From assembly GCA_016860845.1 (NCBI GenBank), contig BOKF01000059.1, positions 1 to 53,259 of the forward strand: DNA of 53,259 nucleotides. Reading direction: 5' to 3'. How positions within the stretch are numbered: the first letter of the stretch is position 1; the number at the start of each line of letters is the position of its first letter. Shown here piece by piece: positions 8,715-16,674 of this stretch. The position numbers and the translations under genes are program-made. Below the pieces are notes generated by a model, which saw nothing but the letters and a program-made list of their open reading frames with translations, was not told the DNA's origin and did no database searches. Source of the DNA: Chloroflexota bacterium (GTDB lineage: Bacteria > Chloroflexota > Anaerolineae > 4572-78 > J111).

Positions 8715-8965
8715 TAAACCTCGTTTGTGATACTTTCTCCAAATCTCCCGTCGCTGCCTCCATTGACCACGAGTTTCCATCTTTGTCTGCCAGCAAAAGC
8801 TGAGCAGCTTCCGGCCACTCGACGGTGCGGAATAATCGTTTATCGTCATCAATCAAAATGATCGGCGAGAACGTGGCCAGGTCCGCCCGAGCGATGGGTT
8901 TCCAGCTTGAGTGTACCTGGTCTCTAACCCGACTTTGGCCAAAAAAACCGGGCAGAAAACCGATG
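8715..8965 (-). other. Gene-less stretch, possible decayed coding remnant
   Basis: Read on the minus strand, this stretch stays open and encodes a plausible protein-like segment (ADLATFSPIILIDDDKRLF, then TVEWPEAAQLLLADKDG) downstream of the AraC gene. The frame runs into the convergent hairpin and has no convincing start (only TTG 8985, inside the AraC gene) and no recognised family. It may be the remains of a gene once co-transcribed with the AraC regulator, or a chance frame. Confidence 0.3.
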
Positions 8966-10000
8966 CTAGGCCGGCACCAAATCAACAGCCTCTGTTTTCA
9001 GTCGCTGATTCCGGAAGTCAGAAGGGGAACAGCCCAGGTGTGATTGGAACGCGGTAGCAAAATATTGGCTCGAATTGAAGCCGGAGGCAAAGGCAACCTG
9101 GGTAATGCTCAGATCGGCCTGTTCAACCAGGAGCCGGGCGGCCAGGTCCAGACGGCAGTGGATTAAATACTCCACGGGAGTCATATTGGTGAGTTGCTTG
9201 CAATAATTGGAAAACTGGCTGCGCGACAGGCCGCATTGTCTGGCCATTGCCTCTAAATCCCAATCAGATGCGGCGTGCTCCGGCAGGACAGCCAGGAACA
9301 TTTCGACGGCCCGCTGGGAGGTTGGCAAATGGCTGTCGAGCGGGATTTGTTTTTGCTGCAGCATCTCCAGCACGGCAATGGCCAGCTCGTTGATATACAA
9401 TTTCAGTTTGGTTTCGCTGCTCTCCGGCTCGTGGCTTTCCAACAGCTCGGCCAAGCGGGTGAAACAGCGGGCAATTTCCTCATTGGCCGGCCAGACCGGC
9501 TGTTCGTTGTGGCTTAACAGCCGGGTCAACTGCTTCAAGTCACTCCGCGAGCAAATCAGCCAGTCGGGCCAGCGCCACCTCTGGTTGGGCCGGCGCACGT
9601 TAACATCCAGAATCAGCCAGTAGAGCCGGCTGGCCCCGACCTGTGGGTTCCCCACCCGGTGGAACTGCCAGGGCCGGGTGATGGTCAGGTCGCCTTTTTT
9701 GAGCAGCCAACTTTTGCCGTCAACCTCAAAGCCGGTCTTACCCCGGGCCAGGTAGGTGAACTCGATCCCCTCGTTGCAGTGCAAATCTAACCCCCAGGAT
9801 TGAGGACGCGGAGCATCCCAAATGCCAATCGAACGCACCTCCGGCAGGGTTGTGGGCGGCAGGCGCAAACCGGGATAGCTTCCCCGCGACCAGGCATGCA
9901 GATAAACTTCGCCTCGCTGGGCCGCGGCTTTAAGCGGCTCGCATGTGTCGGCATAATAAACCTTGTCTTTGTCCTGAAAAATAACCGGCAGGTCAGCCAT
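8966..10000 (-). CDS. AraC-family transcriptional regulator with cupin sensor
   Basis: A protein of 344 residues. Residues about 60-160 form an AraC-type cupin (LHCNEGIEFTYLARGKTGFEVDG, then LKKGDLTITRPWQFHRVGNP), the usual sugar-sensing domain. The C-terminal 100 residues carry the paired helix-turn-helix: LEAMARQCGLSRSQFSNYCKQ, then PVEYLIHCRLDLAARLL, then SITQVAFASGFNSSQYFATAF. The gene is divergent from the esterase/isomerase pair, with about 110 bases between the two starts, so it probably controls that pair and itself. The inducer is likely a sugar or sugar derivative, inferred from the neighbours. Confidence 0.9.
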   Translation of the reverse strand: MADLPVIFQDKDKVYYADTCEPLKAAAQRGEVYLHAWSRGSYPGLRLPPTTLPEVRSIGIWDAPRPQSWGLDLHCNEGIEFTYLARGKTGFEVDGKSWLLKKGDLTITRPWQFHRVGNPQVGASRLYWLILDVNVRRPNQRWRWPDWLICSRSDLKQLTRLLSHNEQPVWPANEEIARCFTRLAELLESHEPESSETKLKLYINELAIAVLEMLQQKQIPLDSHLPTSQRAVEMFLAVLPEHAASDWDLEAMARQCGLSRSQFSNYCKQLTNMTPVEYLIHCRLDLAARLLVEQADLSITQVAFASGFNSSQYFATAFQSHLGCSPSDFRNQRLKTEAVDLVPA

Positions 10001-10111
10001 AGCCTTTGCCTCGTTGTTTAAATTTTACCAATCTTTGATTTCGAAAGACTCTAGGCAGGTTTTGAGATATAGTCAAATTGACCAAGATCAAAATTAAAGG
10101 GAAGAGAAGAG

Positions 10112-11044
10112 ATGCTTTTGAAAAGAGATCTCACAACAGTTTTAGCCGGGCTGTTGGGTGGGCTGCTCCTAGGCAGTCTATTCGGCGGATGTGGTACGTC
10201 TGCGCTTACCCCGACGTACAAGGACATTGCCTATGCCAGCACCTCCAGCACCCAAAAGCTAGACCTATACCTGCCACCGGGCGATGGGCCGTTCCCGGTT
10301 GTTATTAATATTCATGGCGGCGGCTTCAAGCTGGGCGATAAGAGCATGGTAGACCAAGTCCTGGGAAAAAGTTTGTTGAATGAGGGGTACGCCATCGCCA
10401 GCATTGACTATCGCTTGTCTGGAGAAGCGCAGTTCCCGGCGGCAGTCCTCGATGCCAAAGCAGCCGTCCGGTTTTTGCGGGCCAATGCCGCCCAATACAA
10501 ACTGAATCCCGACAAAATCGCGGCGTTTGGGCAGTCTGCCGGTGGAAATCTGGCCTCAATGTTAGGCACAACAGGGGATGTGGCGGAATTTGATGACCCC
10601 AATCTCGGCAACACCGGCGTGTCGAGCCGGGTCCAGGCGGTCATTAATTGGTTTGGACCTAACGATTTTGGGCAGATGGACGTCCAGGCCAAAACGCAGG
10701 GCTGTTCGGCCAGCGACCAGGCGCATAACAAAGCCGATTCCTTCGAGTCGCTGTATCTGGGGGCAGCGGTCCCCACCGTTCCAGAGCTGGTCAAGCAAGC
10801 CAATCCGATCACTTACATCAGCCAGGATGATCCGCCCTTTCTGATCCAGAAAGGAGATCAGGACTGCACCGTGCCGGTTGAAAATACGAAAATGCTGGCC
10901 GATGCCCTCCAAGCGGCCGGACTAGATGTGCAATACGACCTGCTCAAGGGAGTTGGTCACGGGGACGGCTGGTTCACAACCGTCTTCCAGAGCGAGGGCA
11001 ACATCCAAACCGTGCTCAACTTTCTAAACACTAAACTAAAATAA
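10112..11044 (+). CDS. Lipoprotein alpha/beta hydrolase (esterase/lipase-like)
   Basis: A protein of 310 residues. The N-terminus is a lipoprotein signal (MLLKRD, hydrophobic core, lipobox LFGG followed by Cys), so the enzyme should be anchored outside the membrane. The fold is alpha/beta hydrolase of the BD-FAE/hormone-sensitive-lipase type: oxyanion motif HGGGFKLGD, nucleophile elbow GQSAGG, acid in KGDQDCTVP and His in GVGHGDGW. Such enzymes often remove acetyl or feruloyl groups from plant polysaccharides. It is followed 26 bases later by a sugar-isomerase-like gene and is divergent from an AraC regulator, consistent with a carbohydrate utilisation unit. The actual substrate cannot be read from sequence. 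Confidence 0.85.
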   Translation: MLLKRDLTTVLAGLLGGLLLGSLFGGCGTSALTPTYKDIAYASTSSTQKLDLYLPPGDGPFPVVINIHGGGFKLGDKSMVDQVLGKSLLNEGYAIASIDYRLSGEAQFPAAVLDAKAAVRFLRANAAQYKLNPDKIAAFGQSAGGNLASMLGTTGDVAEFDDPNLGNTGVSSRVQAVINWFGPNDFGQMDVQAKTQGCSASDQAHNKADSFESLYLGAAVPTVPELVKQANPITYISQDDPPFLIQKGDQDCTVPVENTKMLADALQAAGLDVQYDLLKGVGHGDGWFTTVFQSEGNIQTVLNFLNTKLK

Positions 11045-11070
11045 ATATATCGTGCAAAGGAGAAACTAAA

Positions 11071-11913
11071 ATGAAAGTCGGATGTTTTGCGTTAATTGAT
11101 CCCTTTTCGGTGCTGCATCACCAACTGGGCCGCATCCAGGAGTGGGGCTTCAAGTACGCCGATGTGACCGACAACACCGACGGCGGCTGCCTGGGCGTTG
11201 AGTTTGGCTTTACCGCCGTGGCCAGCCTCGACGCCAACCCCTTTGATCTAAAGCGGATGTTCGAGCAGCACGGCCTGACCATTACCAGCTATTGCGCTCA
11301 CGCTAACCTGCTTGACCCGGCTGCACCGTGGCGCTACGGCACGGCCCAAATTATTAAAGCGGTGCGGGCGGCGGCGGCTATGGGCGTCAAGCACGTCATC
11401 ACCACCGAAGGCGATCCCAAGACCGAATTTGGGCATACTCTCTCGGAGCGCGAGGCCCTGTTCAGCATCCGCGAGAAGCTGTACGAGCCGCTGCGCATGG
11501 CCGCTGACTACGGGGTTAAGATTTTGCTGGAACCGCACGGCAAGTACACCGACTCGGTGGATTATATGGAAAAAATCCTGGAACTGTGCAACTCCGAAGC
11601 GCTGGGAGTCAACATGGATACGGGCAACTGCTGGCTGGGCGGCGGCGACCCGGTCGAGATGATCAAGCGGCTGGGCAGCAAAATTGAGCACGTCCACTGG
11701 AAAGATTGGCCCGCCGAGATGGAAGCGCAGCGGGGCAAGGTATTTGGAGCCGGTATGTCCATCATCCCCCTGGGCACCGGCGTGGTGGACATCAAAGGCG
11801 CGTTTGAGGCGCTCAAAGCGGCCGGTTATAACGGCTACACCACCCTGGAAGTGGCCGGTGAGGAAAACGTCAAGCAGAGCTATGCTTATTTGAAGTCTCT
11901 GGGGGCGGAGTAA
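11071..11913 (+). CDS. Sugar phosphate isomerase/epimerase-like TIM barrel
   Basis: A protein of 280 residues of the AP-endonuclease-2/xylose-isomerase-like TIM-barrel family. Family features: an early GFKYADVTDN strand, HGLTITSYCAHANL, a Glu on ILLEPHGKYTDSVDYM, LGVNMDTGNCWLGGGDP, HVHWKDWPAEM and a final YNGYTTLEVAGEENV. The Glu, Asp, His and Glu residues in these motifs form the usual divalent-metal site that supports isomerisation or epimerisation of a ketose. AAGGAG lies shortly before the ATG. It is the second gene of a unit with the esterase. A role in modified-sugar catabolism is inferred from context. Confidence 0.85.
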   Translation: MKVGCFALIDPFSVLHHQLGRIQEWGFKYADVTDNTDGGCLGVEFGFTAVASLDANPFDLKRMFEQHGLTITSYCAHANLLDPAAPWRYGTAQIIKAVRAAAAMGVKHVITTEGDPKTEFGHTLSEREALFSIREKLYEPLRMAADYGVKILLEPHGKYTDSVDYMEKILELCNSEALGVNMDTGNCWLGGGDPVEMIKRLGSKIEHVHWKDWPAEMEAQRGKVFGAGMSIIPLGTGVVDIKGAFEALKAAGYNGYTTLEVAGEENVKQSYAYLKSLGAE

Positions 11914-11958
11914 GCCGCTTGGGTGATAGGTGTCATTGGGATTAAGGAAAAATATCAC

Positions 11959-11987
11959 TTGGCTTACAGTTAAAAACAACTTAATAT
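11959..11987 (+). promoter_or_regulatory. Promoter of the riboswitch-controlled transcript
   Basis: TTGGCT at 11959-11964 and TAATAT at 11982-11987 with a 17-base spacer. Transcription would begin near 11994, just before the first strand of riboswitch stem P1. Confidence 0.6.
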
Positions 11988-12011
11988 TGACTCGGAAAAG
12001 TTCAAACCATT

Positions 12012-12170
12012 CAGGTAAGGTGGCCTGGTTGTAAGACCGGGCTGAAAAGGGGAAGCCGGTGCAAAGCCGGCGCTGTCCCGCAACTGTGATTTAGCAACGT
12101 CGCTAGCCAGCATTACTCCAAATAAGCAGCAGAGCGAGTCGCTAATTAAGCCAGAATACCTGCCTTACCC
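12012..12170 (+). promoter_or_regulatory. Cobalamin (adenosylcobalamin-type) riboswitch
   Basis: Closing stem P1 is GGTAAGG at 12014-12020 with CCTTACC at 12163-12169. The core shows the class hallmarks: GAAAAGGGGAAGCCGGTG-like P3/P4 region (12043-12060), the conserved GCTGTCCCGCAACTGTGA (12072-12089), and the B12 box GCCAGAATACCTGCC (12150-12164). It is followed by an intrinsic terminator, so cobalamin binding is expected to stop transcription before the downstream gene. Confidence 0.95.
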
Positions 12171-12198
12171 ATACAATCACGGGTACTCCGCGGCAGAG

Positions 12199-12238
12199 AG
12201 GGTGATTGGTGTTAACTATGCATCAATCGCCCTTTTTT
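12199..12238 (+). terminator. Intrinsic terminator of the cobalamin riboswitch
   Basis: AGGGTGATTG (12199-12208) pairs with CAATCGCCCT (12224-12233, one G-U pair), directly followed by TTTTTT to 12238. This is the expression platform; the competing antiterminator was not worked out. Confidence 0.85.
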
Positions 12239-12273
12239 GTTCTTAAGGAGGTGATGAATAAGGATAGCTCTAT

Positions 12274-12987
12274 ATGCACATCAAACACGATTGGACCATT
12301 AATTTCGACGAAGAACAATTTATAACCTTTCACGGCGATTCATTTGCCAGATTGCTGCAAAATTCCACCCGGCGTGAAACGCTGCGGCAGGCCGTGGCCG
12401 AAATGACCCAGGCGGTTAAACCGGCAGCCTGCTGGGATACCTTCCCTATCCAGAAAATCATGCACGAGAAGTTAGTTCTGGCCAATGGGGTGCGTATTGG
12501 CGGCGGGCCGGTGGTGCAGGTAATTGGCGGGGCGGAGGAGCTGATGGTCGCCATCTGCACCGTTGGCCCGACAGCGGACGAGGTGATTGCGGCGGCTCAA
12601 AAACAAAAAGATCTGTTCAGAACCATGCTGTTAAATGATCTCGCGGCCTGGGGGGTAGATATGGTGCGGCAGCAATTGTGCCTTCAATTTGAAACGGAAA
12701 CCCGCCAACAAGGGCTGCGGGTCAGCGCGCCGCTCTCACCCGGCGAGTCGGTTTGGCCGATCAAAGAGCAGGCCATCCTTTTTTCGCTGCTCGACGCCGG
12801 GCAGATTGGGGTGTCTCTCAGCCCTTCGATGGTCATGACGCCGCTTAAATCGCTGTCCATGATTATGGGCTTCGGCGCTCAACCGATGGGCGTAGAAGGC
12901 GCGTCGAACTGCGATTTTTGCTCGATCAAGGAGCGCTGCTCCTACCGCCGCCTCCGCCCGACAGCGCAGCCAGCCCCGGCACTTTAA
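12274..12987 (+). CDS. Stand-alone MetH activation-domain-like protein
   Basis: A protein of 237 residues resembling the vitamin B12-dependent methionine synthase activation domain, which binds S-adenosylmethionine and re-methylates oxidised cobalamin. Supporting features are the RIGGGPVVQVIGGAEELMVAI strand region, VGPTADEVI, a helix with LLNDLAAWGVDMVRQQLC, and SAPLSPGESVWPIKEQ near the SAM site. The C-terminus adds a cysteine cluster, CDFC-x5-C, which could bind metal or a cluster and is typical of free-standing relatives of corrinoid methyltransferase systems. Start ATG 12274 has AAGGA 9 bases upstream. The gene lies behind a cobalamin riboswitch and terminator, so B12 represses it. No corrinoid protein or methyltransferase gene is adjacent. 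Confidence 0.8.
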   Translation: MHIKHDWTINFDEEQFITFHGDSFARLLQNSTRRETLRQAVAEMTQAVKPAACWDTFPIQKIMHEKLVLANGVRIGGGPVVQVIGGAEELMVAICTVGPTADEVIAAAQKQKDLFRTMLLNDLAAWGVDMVRQQLCLQFETETRQQGLRVSAPLSPGESVWPIKEQAILFSLLDAGQIGVSLSPSMVMTPLKSLSMIMGFGAQPMGVEGASNCDFCSIKERCSYRRLRPTAQPAPAL

Positions 12988-12999
12988 ATCAATCCTACC

Positions 13000-13383
13000 C
13001 TACCAGACAACAGTCACTAGATTTGAGGTGGTAATCGCCTCGTCACGGGTCAGAACTCCATCCACCAGAAAAGGTTGAGCCAAAGCCGTACCGACAATCA
13101 AAGCGTCATGAATATCCAAATCAGCAGGCATATACTGAACTGCTGTAAGATCAATCGGGTAAATGAGGCAGCGAGGATCAGTATTAAGGATAAGTAATAC
13201 CTGCTCAAGAGTTTGGGCAAAGCGGCCTTTCCCGGCCAGGTATTTGATCTCAGCCAGAACAATAGCCGGAATGATGAGTTGAACCGTGGGGTCTCGAAGA
13301 ATGGTGCGAGCCTTATCGCTGAGGCGATTGTCTCCACTGATAAACCACACTAAAGCATGGGTATCTACCACAAAGGTGGTCAT
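13000..13383 (-). CDS. PIN-domain toxin (VapC-like ribonuclease)
   Basis: A protein of 127 residues. The four acidic PIN residues are visible: Asp in VVDTHALVW, Glu in AEIKYLAG, Asp in LDIHDALIVGTAL and Asp in TRDEAI. Such proteins cleave RNA with Mg2+ until neutralised by a partner. Its start overlaps the end of the upstream 77-residue gene by 4 bases (13380-13383), the usual antitoxin-toxin arrangement. The gene is convergent with the MetH-activation-like gene, with only 12 bases between stops. Confidence 0.9.
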   Translation of the reverse strand: MTTFVVDTHALVWFISGDNRLSDKARTILRDPTVQLIIPAIVLAEIKYLAGKGRFAQTLEQVLLILNTDPRCLIYPIDLTAVQYMPADLDIHDALIVGTALAQPFLVDGVLTRDEAITTSNLVTVVW

Positions 13384-13613
13384 GGAAGGTCTTCAGGAAT
13401 TTGGTACTCAGCAGTCTTGATGGTCTCAAGACTAAAATCGGCACCGGCCCACATACCTTCAAGGTCAATAAATTTGAATGATTGGTCGTGAGTTTGTTCT
13501 TGTAGCCGAGCTACCAAATCATCTACTCGTGCCTGAAGGGTTTCGATAGTAGTTCGAATGAGATGAATATCCTGCTGAACACGAGTCACTTCTTTCAAGA
13601 GGTTTGTATCCAT
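13380..13613 (-). CDS. Probable antitoxin partner of the PIN toxin
   Basis: A protein of 77 residues: a helical, coiled-coil-like first half (LLKEVTRVQQDIHLIRTTIE) and an acidic C-terminal tail (DLEGMWAGADFSLETIKTAE), the segment that in this kind of pair usually wraps the toxin. No known DNA-binding fold is obvious. The ATG has AGGAGGAG upstream and its own promoter lies 32 bases before it. Identification rests on tail resemblance and the 4-base overlap with the PIN gene. Confidence 0.7.
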   Translation of the reverse strand: MDTNLLKEVTRVQQDIHLIRTTIETLQARVDDLVARLQEQTHDQSFKFIDLEGMWAGADFSLETIKTAEYQIPEDLP

Positions 13614-13644
13614 TGTTCTCCTCCTGCCGAATGTATCTTATAAG

Positions 13645-13673
13645 ATTATAGCACGAGAGGGTAACGATGAAAA
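13645..13673 (-). promoter_or_regulatory. Extended -10 promoter of the toxin-antitoxin pair
   Basis: On the minus strand, TGCTATAAT (extended -10; TATAAT complement at 13645-13650) with a weak TTTTCA 17 bases upstream (13668-13673). It lies in the 79-base gap after the UbiD stop, so the pair need not rely on read-through. Confidence 0.5.
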
Positions 13674-13692
13674 CCTTAATCTTGAGCCAAAA

Positions 13693-15159
13693 CTACAACC
13701 CCAACTCCCCCCACAACCGATCCACCTTCGCCTTCACCGCCGGGTCCATCTTGATCAACTCCGGCCAGCCGCGCTGATAATCCTCCAGCGGCCCTTTGGC
13801 CGTGGCATCCAGGCCGATTTTGCCGCCGAAAGCAAAGCGGTAGCTGGCATGATCGAGGGCGTCAGTCGGACCTTCCTGAATGAGCACATCCCGCGCCCAA
13901 TCCACATTGTTGAGCATGTGGAAGTAGGCTTCCTGGGTATTCTGCACATCCACGTGCTCGTCAAAAATGACGATGCACTTGGTCAGCATCATCAGCCCCA
14001 GCCCCCATAAGCCGTTGATAACCTTGCGGGCGTGGCCGGGGAAGCGCTTTTTGATCGAGACGAAAATCAGGTTGTGGAAGACACCTTCGGCGGGCATGTT
14101 GACGTCCACAATTTCACCCAAGAAAAGCTTCATCAGCGGCAAAAAGAGGCGCTCGGTGGCCTTGCCCATCCAGTAATCTTCCATCGGCGGGATGCCGACA
14201 ATCGTGGTCGGGTAGAGGGGATTTTTGCGGTGGGTAATAGCGGTGACATGCAGCACCGGGTAGTCGTCGGGGGGGGTGTAATAGCCGGTGTGATCGCCAA
14301 AGGGGCCTTCGGTACGGCGCTCCGCAGGATCAACATAGCCTTCAATAACGTACTCGGCCTGGGCCGGCGCTTCGATGGGCTGGGAGACGCACCTGACCAG
14401 CTCGACCGGTTTGCCGCGCAGCCAGCCCGCTAATAAAAATTCATCTATACCGGGCGGGAGAGGGGCGCTGCCACACCACATCACCGCCGGGTCGCCGCCC
14501 AGGCTGACGGTGACGGGAATCCCTTCGACGCCATTTTCCTGGGCCACGCGGGTATGTTCGGCCCCGCCTTTGTGGATTTGCCAGTGCATGCCGAGGGTGC
14601 GCCGATCATACACCTGCAAACGGTACATCCCGACATTGCGGATGTTGGTCAGCGGGTCGCGGGAAATGATGGTGGTCATGGTGATGAATTTACCACCGTC
14701 GTTGGGCCAGCACTTGAGGATCGGCAGGCGGCCCAGGTCCACCTCGTCGCCTTTGTAGACGACCTCCTGCACCGGCGCTTTGTTGACCAGACTCGGCTTG
14801 AGGCCCATTGAGCGCAAAGCGTTGAGCATCTCCAGGCCCCGCGACAGGGCCGGACCAAACCCCTGCGGCAGCTTGGGGTCAATCACTTTGGCCAGGTTGT
14901 CACGGAGTTGGTCGAGGTTGTCCACCCCCAGCGCCCAGGCCATGCGGTCGGGGTGGCCCAGGCTGTTAATTAGCACTGGAGTGTCGTGACCGGCCACATT
15001 TTCAAAGAGCAGGGCCACATTTTTGTCAAGCGGCCCTTTGCTCACCCGGTCAGTGATTTCGGTGATTTCCAATTCGGTGGAAACGGGGGTTTTGATGCGT
15101 TTGAGGTGCCCCCGCTTTTCCAGCAGGGCGACAAAATCATGCAGGTCTTTGTAAGCCAT
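13693..15159 (-). CDS. UbiD-family decarboxylase (prenylated-flavin dependent)
   Basis: A protein of 488 residues, full length for the UbiD family (E. coli UbiD is 497). Landmarks: an N-terminal SxELEITEITDR segment, DLGRLPILKCWPNDGGKFIT, NVGMYRLQVYDRRTLGMHWQIHKGG around the prenyl-FMN/Mn site, and EGPFGDHTGYYTP carrying the catalytic glutamates. These enzymes decarboxylate aromatic or alpha,beta-unsaturated acids and need prenyl-FMN made by UbiX, which is not in this window. In a Chloroflexota genome a role in menaquinone synthesis is most likely, but decarboxylation of another aromatic acid cannot be excluded. It is the last gene in the run of minus-strand genes below the importer locus, separated from the permease by an inverted repeat. 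Confidence 0.9.
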   Translation of the reverse strand: MAYKDLHDFVALLEKRGHLKRIKTPVSTELEITEITDRVSKGPLDKNVALLFENVAGHDTPVLINSLGHPDRMAWALGVDNLDQLRDNLAKVIDPKLPQGFGPALSRGLEMLNALRSMGLKPSLVNKAPVQEVVYKGDEVDLGRLPILKCWPNDGGKFITMTTIISRDPLTNIRNVGMYRLQVYDRRTLGMHWQIHKGGAEHTRVAQENGVEGIPVTVSLGGDPAVMWCGSAPLPPGIDEFLLAGWLRGKPVELVRCVSQPIEAPAQAEYVIEGYVDPAERRTEGPFGDHTGYYTPPDDYPVLHVTAITHRKNPLYPTTIVGIPPMEDYWMGKATERLFLPLMKLFLGEIVDVNMPAEGVFHNLIFVSIKKRFPGHARKVINGLWGLGLMMLTKCIVIFDEHVDVQNTQEAYFHMLNNVDWARDVLIQEGPTDALDHASYRFAFGGKIGLDATAKGPLEDYQRGWPELIKMDPAVKAKVDRLWGELGL

Positions 15160-15163
15160 ATTC

Positions 15164-15224
15164 CTCGTCTTGCGTGTTGCGTGTTTCGTTTTCTCTTCAC
15201 GCCAGAGGCAACACGCAACACGAG
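15164..15224. repeat. Reiterated-word inverted repeat (GCGTGTTGC)
   Basis: CTCGTCTTGCGTGTTGC (15164-15180) pairs 16 of 17 with GCAACACGCAACACGAG (15208-15224). Each arm contains the word TTGCGTG/TTGC more than once. It lies in the 79-base gap between the UbiD start and the permease stop. Confidence 0.75.
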
Positions 15225-15238
15225 TTTATAAATTCTGC

Positions 15239-16624
15239 TTAATCCTTCTCATACGGCACGCCGTCTGAAGCGGGCGGGATGGACTGGCCGATGACGCCGG
15301 CCAGGACAATCATCGTGACGATATAGGGGGCCATCAGCAGGAACTCGCTGGAAATCGGGACCTGCTCAATGCCCAGACCTTGCAGCTTGACCTGGAGCGC
15401 GTCGGCAAAACCAAAAATCAACGAAGCCCCAAATGCTCCCAAGGGGGTCCACTTGCCAAAGATCATGGCTGCCAGGCCGATAAACCCTTTACCGGCGGTC
15501 AGCAGCTCGTCAAAACGGCCCACCGAACCAATCGTAAAGTAAGCCCCACCAATCCCGGCGACCATACCGCCCATAATCACGTTGATATAGCGCATCTTAA
15601 AAACATTGACGCCCAGGGTATCGGCGGCTTTGGGATGCTCCCCCACGGCAATGGTGCGCAGTCCCCAGCGGGTATAAAACAGCATAATGTGGGTAGCAAT
15701 GACCAGCGTAAAGAGAATATAGATAATCAAACTATTTTCAAACAGGAGCGGGCCGATAATGGGAATGCTCGACAGGCCCGGAATTGGCAGTATTTTGAAG
15801 GTGCCGCTGCTGTTAAGGGCCTGGATCGGCTGCAAAAAGCGCTGGCTCAGAAAACTGGTCATGCCGGCGGCAAAAATATTAATGACCGTACCGCTGATGA
15901 TTTGGTCCACCTTGAATTGGATCGAAAGCCAGGCATGAAAAGCCGCCAATAACCCCCCGATAAGGATTGCGCCGAGCAGACCCAACAATAAATGCCAGGG
16001 GACAGCGTCCGACAAATTGGCGGCGTCCAGGCCCCGGCCAATGCTGGCCAGCCAGGCCGGAAAGAGCGGTTCGCCGGTTACGGCATCCACCGCCTCGTAA
16101 TTGCGAAAAATACTGGAGACCAAGACTGCGGCCATTGCCCCGCTTAACATCATGCCCTCGATAGCAATATTGACCACGCCGGCCCGCTCGCACAAGATGC
16201 CGCTCAATGCGCCAAAGGCAATCGGCGCTGCTCGCAGCAGCGAGGCGGAAACCATGCCCAACAGATTCATGGACTCGCCCCGCGCGGCCCAGGTAAGAAA
16301 GCCAAACACAAAGATCAAGGAGACGACGAGCAAAACTAAATTTACCCTTTTAAAGCCCCTGGCCAGTTGCCAGCCCCCAGCAAAAGCAACGACGACGGCC
16401 AGGCTCCACAAGGTTGACTGGGTGGGCAGCACCCAATCTTCCAGCCGGGGAGCGTTGGTTCTGGCACCGGGGTTCAGGCCAAAAGAAGTGGTCATATCGG
16501 CAGTGGTGTTCAGAGCAAATAGAGCGACAATGGCAACTGCCACCACCAGAAAGAAGATGCCCATCCCCATGCTGCGCCTGTCTCTAACGGCGAAAGCCCT
16601 GGTTGAAAGTGCGGCTGTACTCAA
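15239..16624 (-). CDS. ABC transporter permease, nucleoside/BMP type (NupQ-like)
   Basis: A protein of 461 residues from TTG 16624, chosen because CAGGAGG lies just before it; the longer frame would include that ribosome site. About ten hydrophobic helices. The core has the family signature of purine/nucleoside importer permeases (BPL_transp_2): LLRAAPIAFGALSGILCERAGVVNIAIEGMM, a short IISGTVINIFAAGMT helix, GEHPKAADTLGVNVF and GGAYFTIGSVGRFDELLTAGKGFIGLAAMIFG. An N-terminal extension of about 100 residues adds two or three helices to the usual length of about 310. It pairs with the permease at 16675-17868 to form the channel for the two-domain ATPase at 19479. Confidence 0.9.
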   Translation of the reverse strand: MSTAALSTRAFAVRDRRSMGMGIFFLVVAVAIVALFALNTTADMTTSFGLNPGARTNAPRLEDWVLPTQSTLWSLAVVVAFAGGWQLARGFKRVNLVLLVVSLIFVFGFLTWAARGESMNLLGMVSASLLRAAPIAFGALSGILCERAGVVNIAIEGMMLSGAMAAVLVSSIFRNYEAVDAVTGEPLFPAWLASIGRGLDAANLSDAVPWHLLLGLLGAILIGGLLAAFHAWLSIQFKVDQIISGTVINIFAAGMTSFLSQRFLQPIQALNSSGTFKILPIPGLSSIPIIGPLLFENSLIIYILFTLVIATHIMLFYTRWGLRTIAVGEHPKAADTLGVNVFKMRYINVIMGGMVAGIGGAYFTIGSVGRFDELLTAGKGFIGLAAMIFGKWTPLGAFGASLIFGFADALQVKLQGLGIEQVPISSEFLLMAPYIVTMIVLAGVIGQSIPPASDGVPYEKD

Positions 16625-16674
16625 TGTAACCTCCTGAATTCGTTTCAACGTCCAATGTTCAAACGTTTAACGGA

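Noticed and set aside
11248..11979. Minus-strand open frame of 243 codons opposite the sugar isomerase
   Set aside because: Antisense shadow without a start signal; it also runs into the riboswitch promoter region.
12254..12325. Short 23-codon frame beginning next to AAGGAGGTGATG and overlapping the MetH-activation-like start
   Set aside because: Only 2 bases separate the Shine-Dalgarno and its ATG, and the peptide has no feature of a leader; not listed as a gene.
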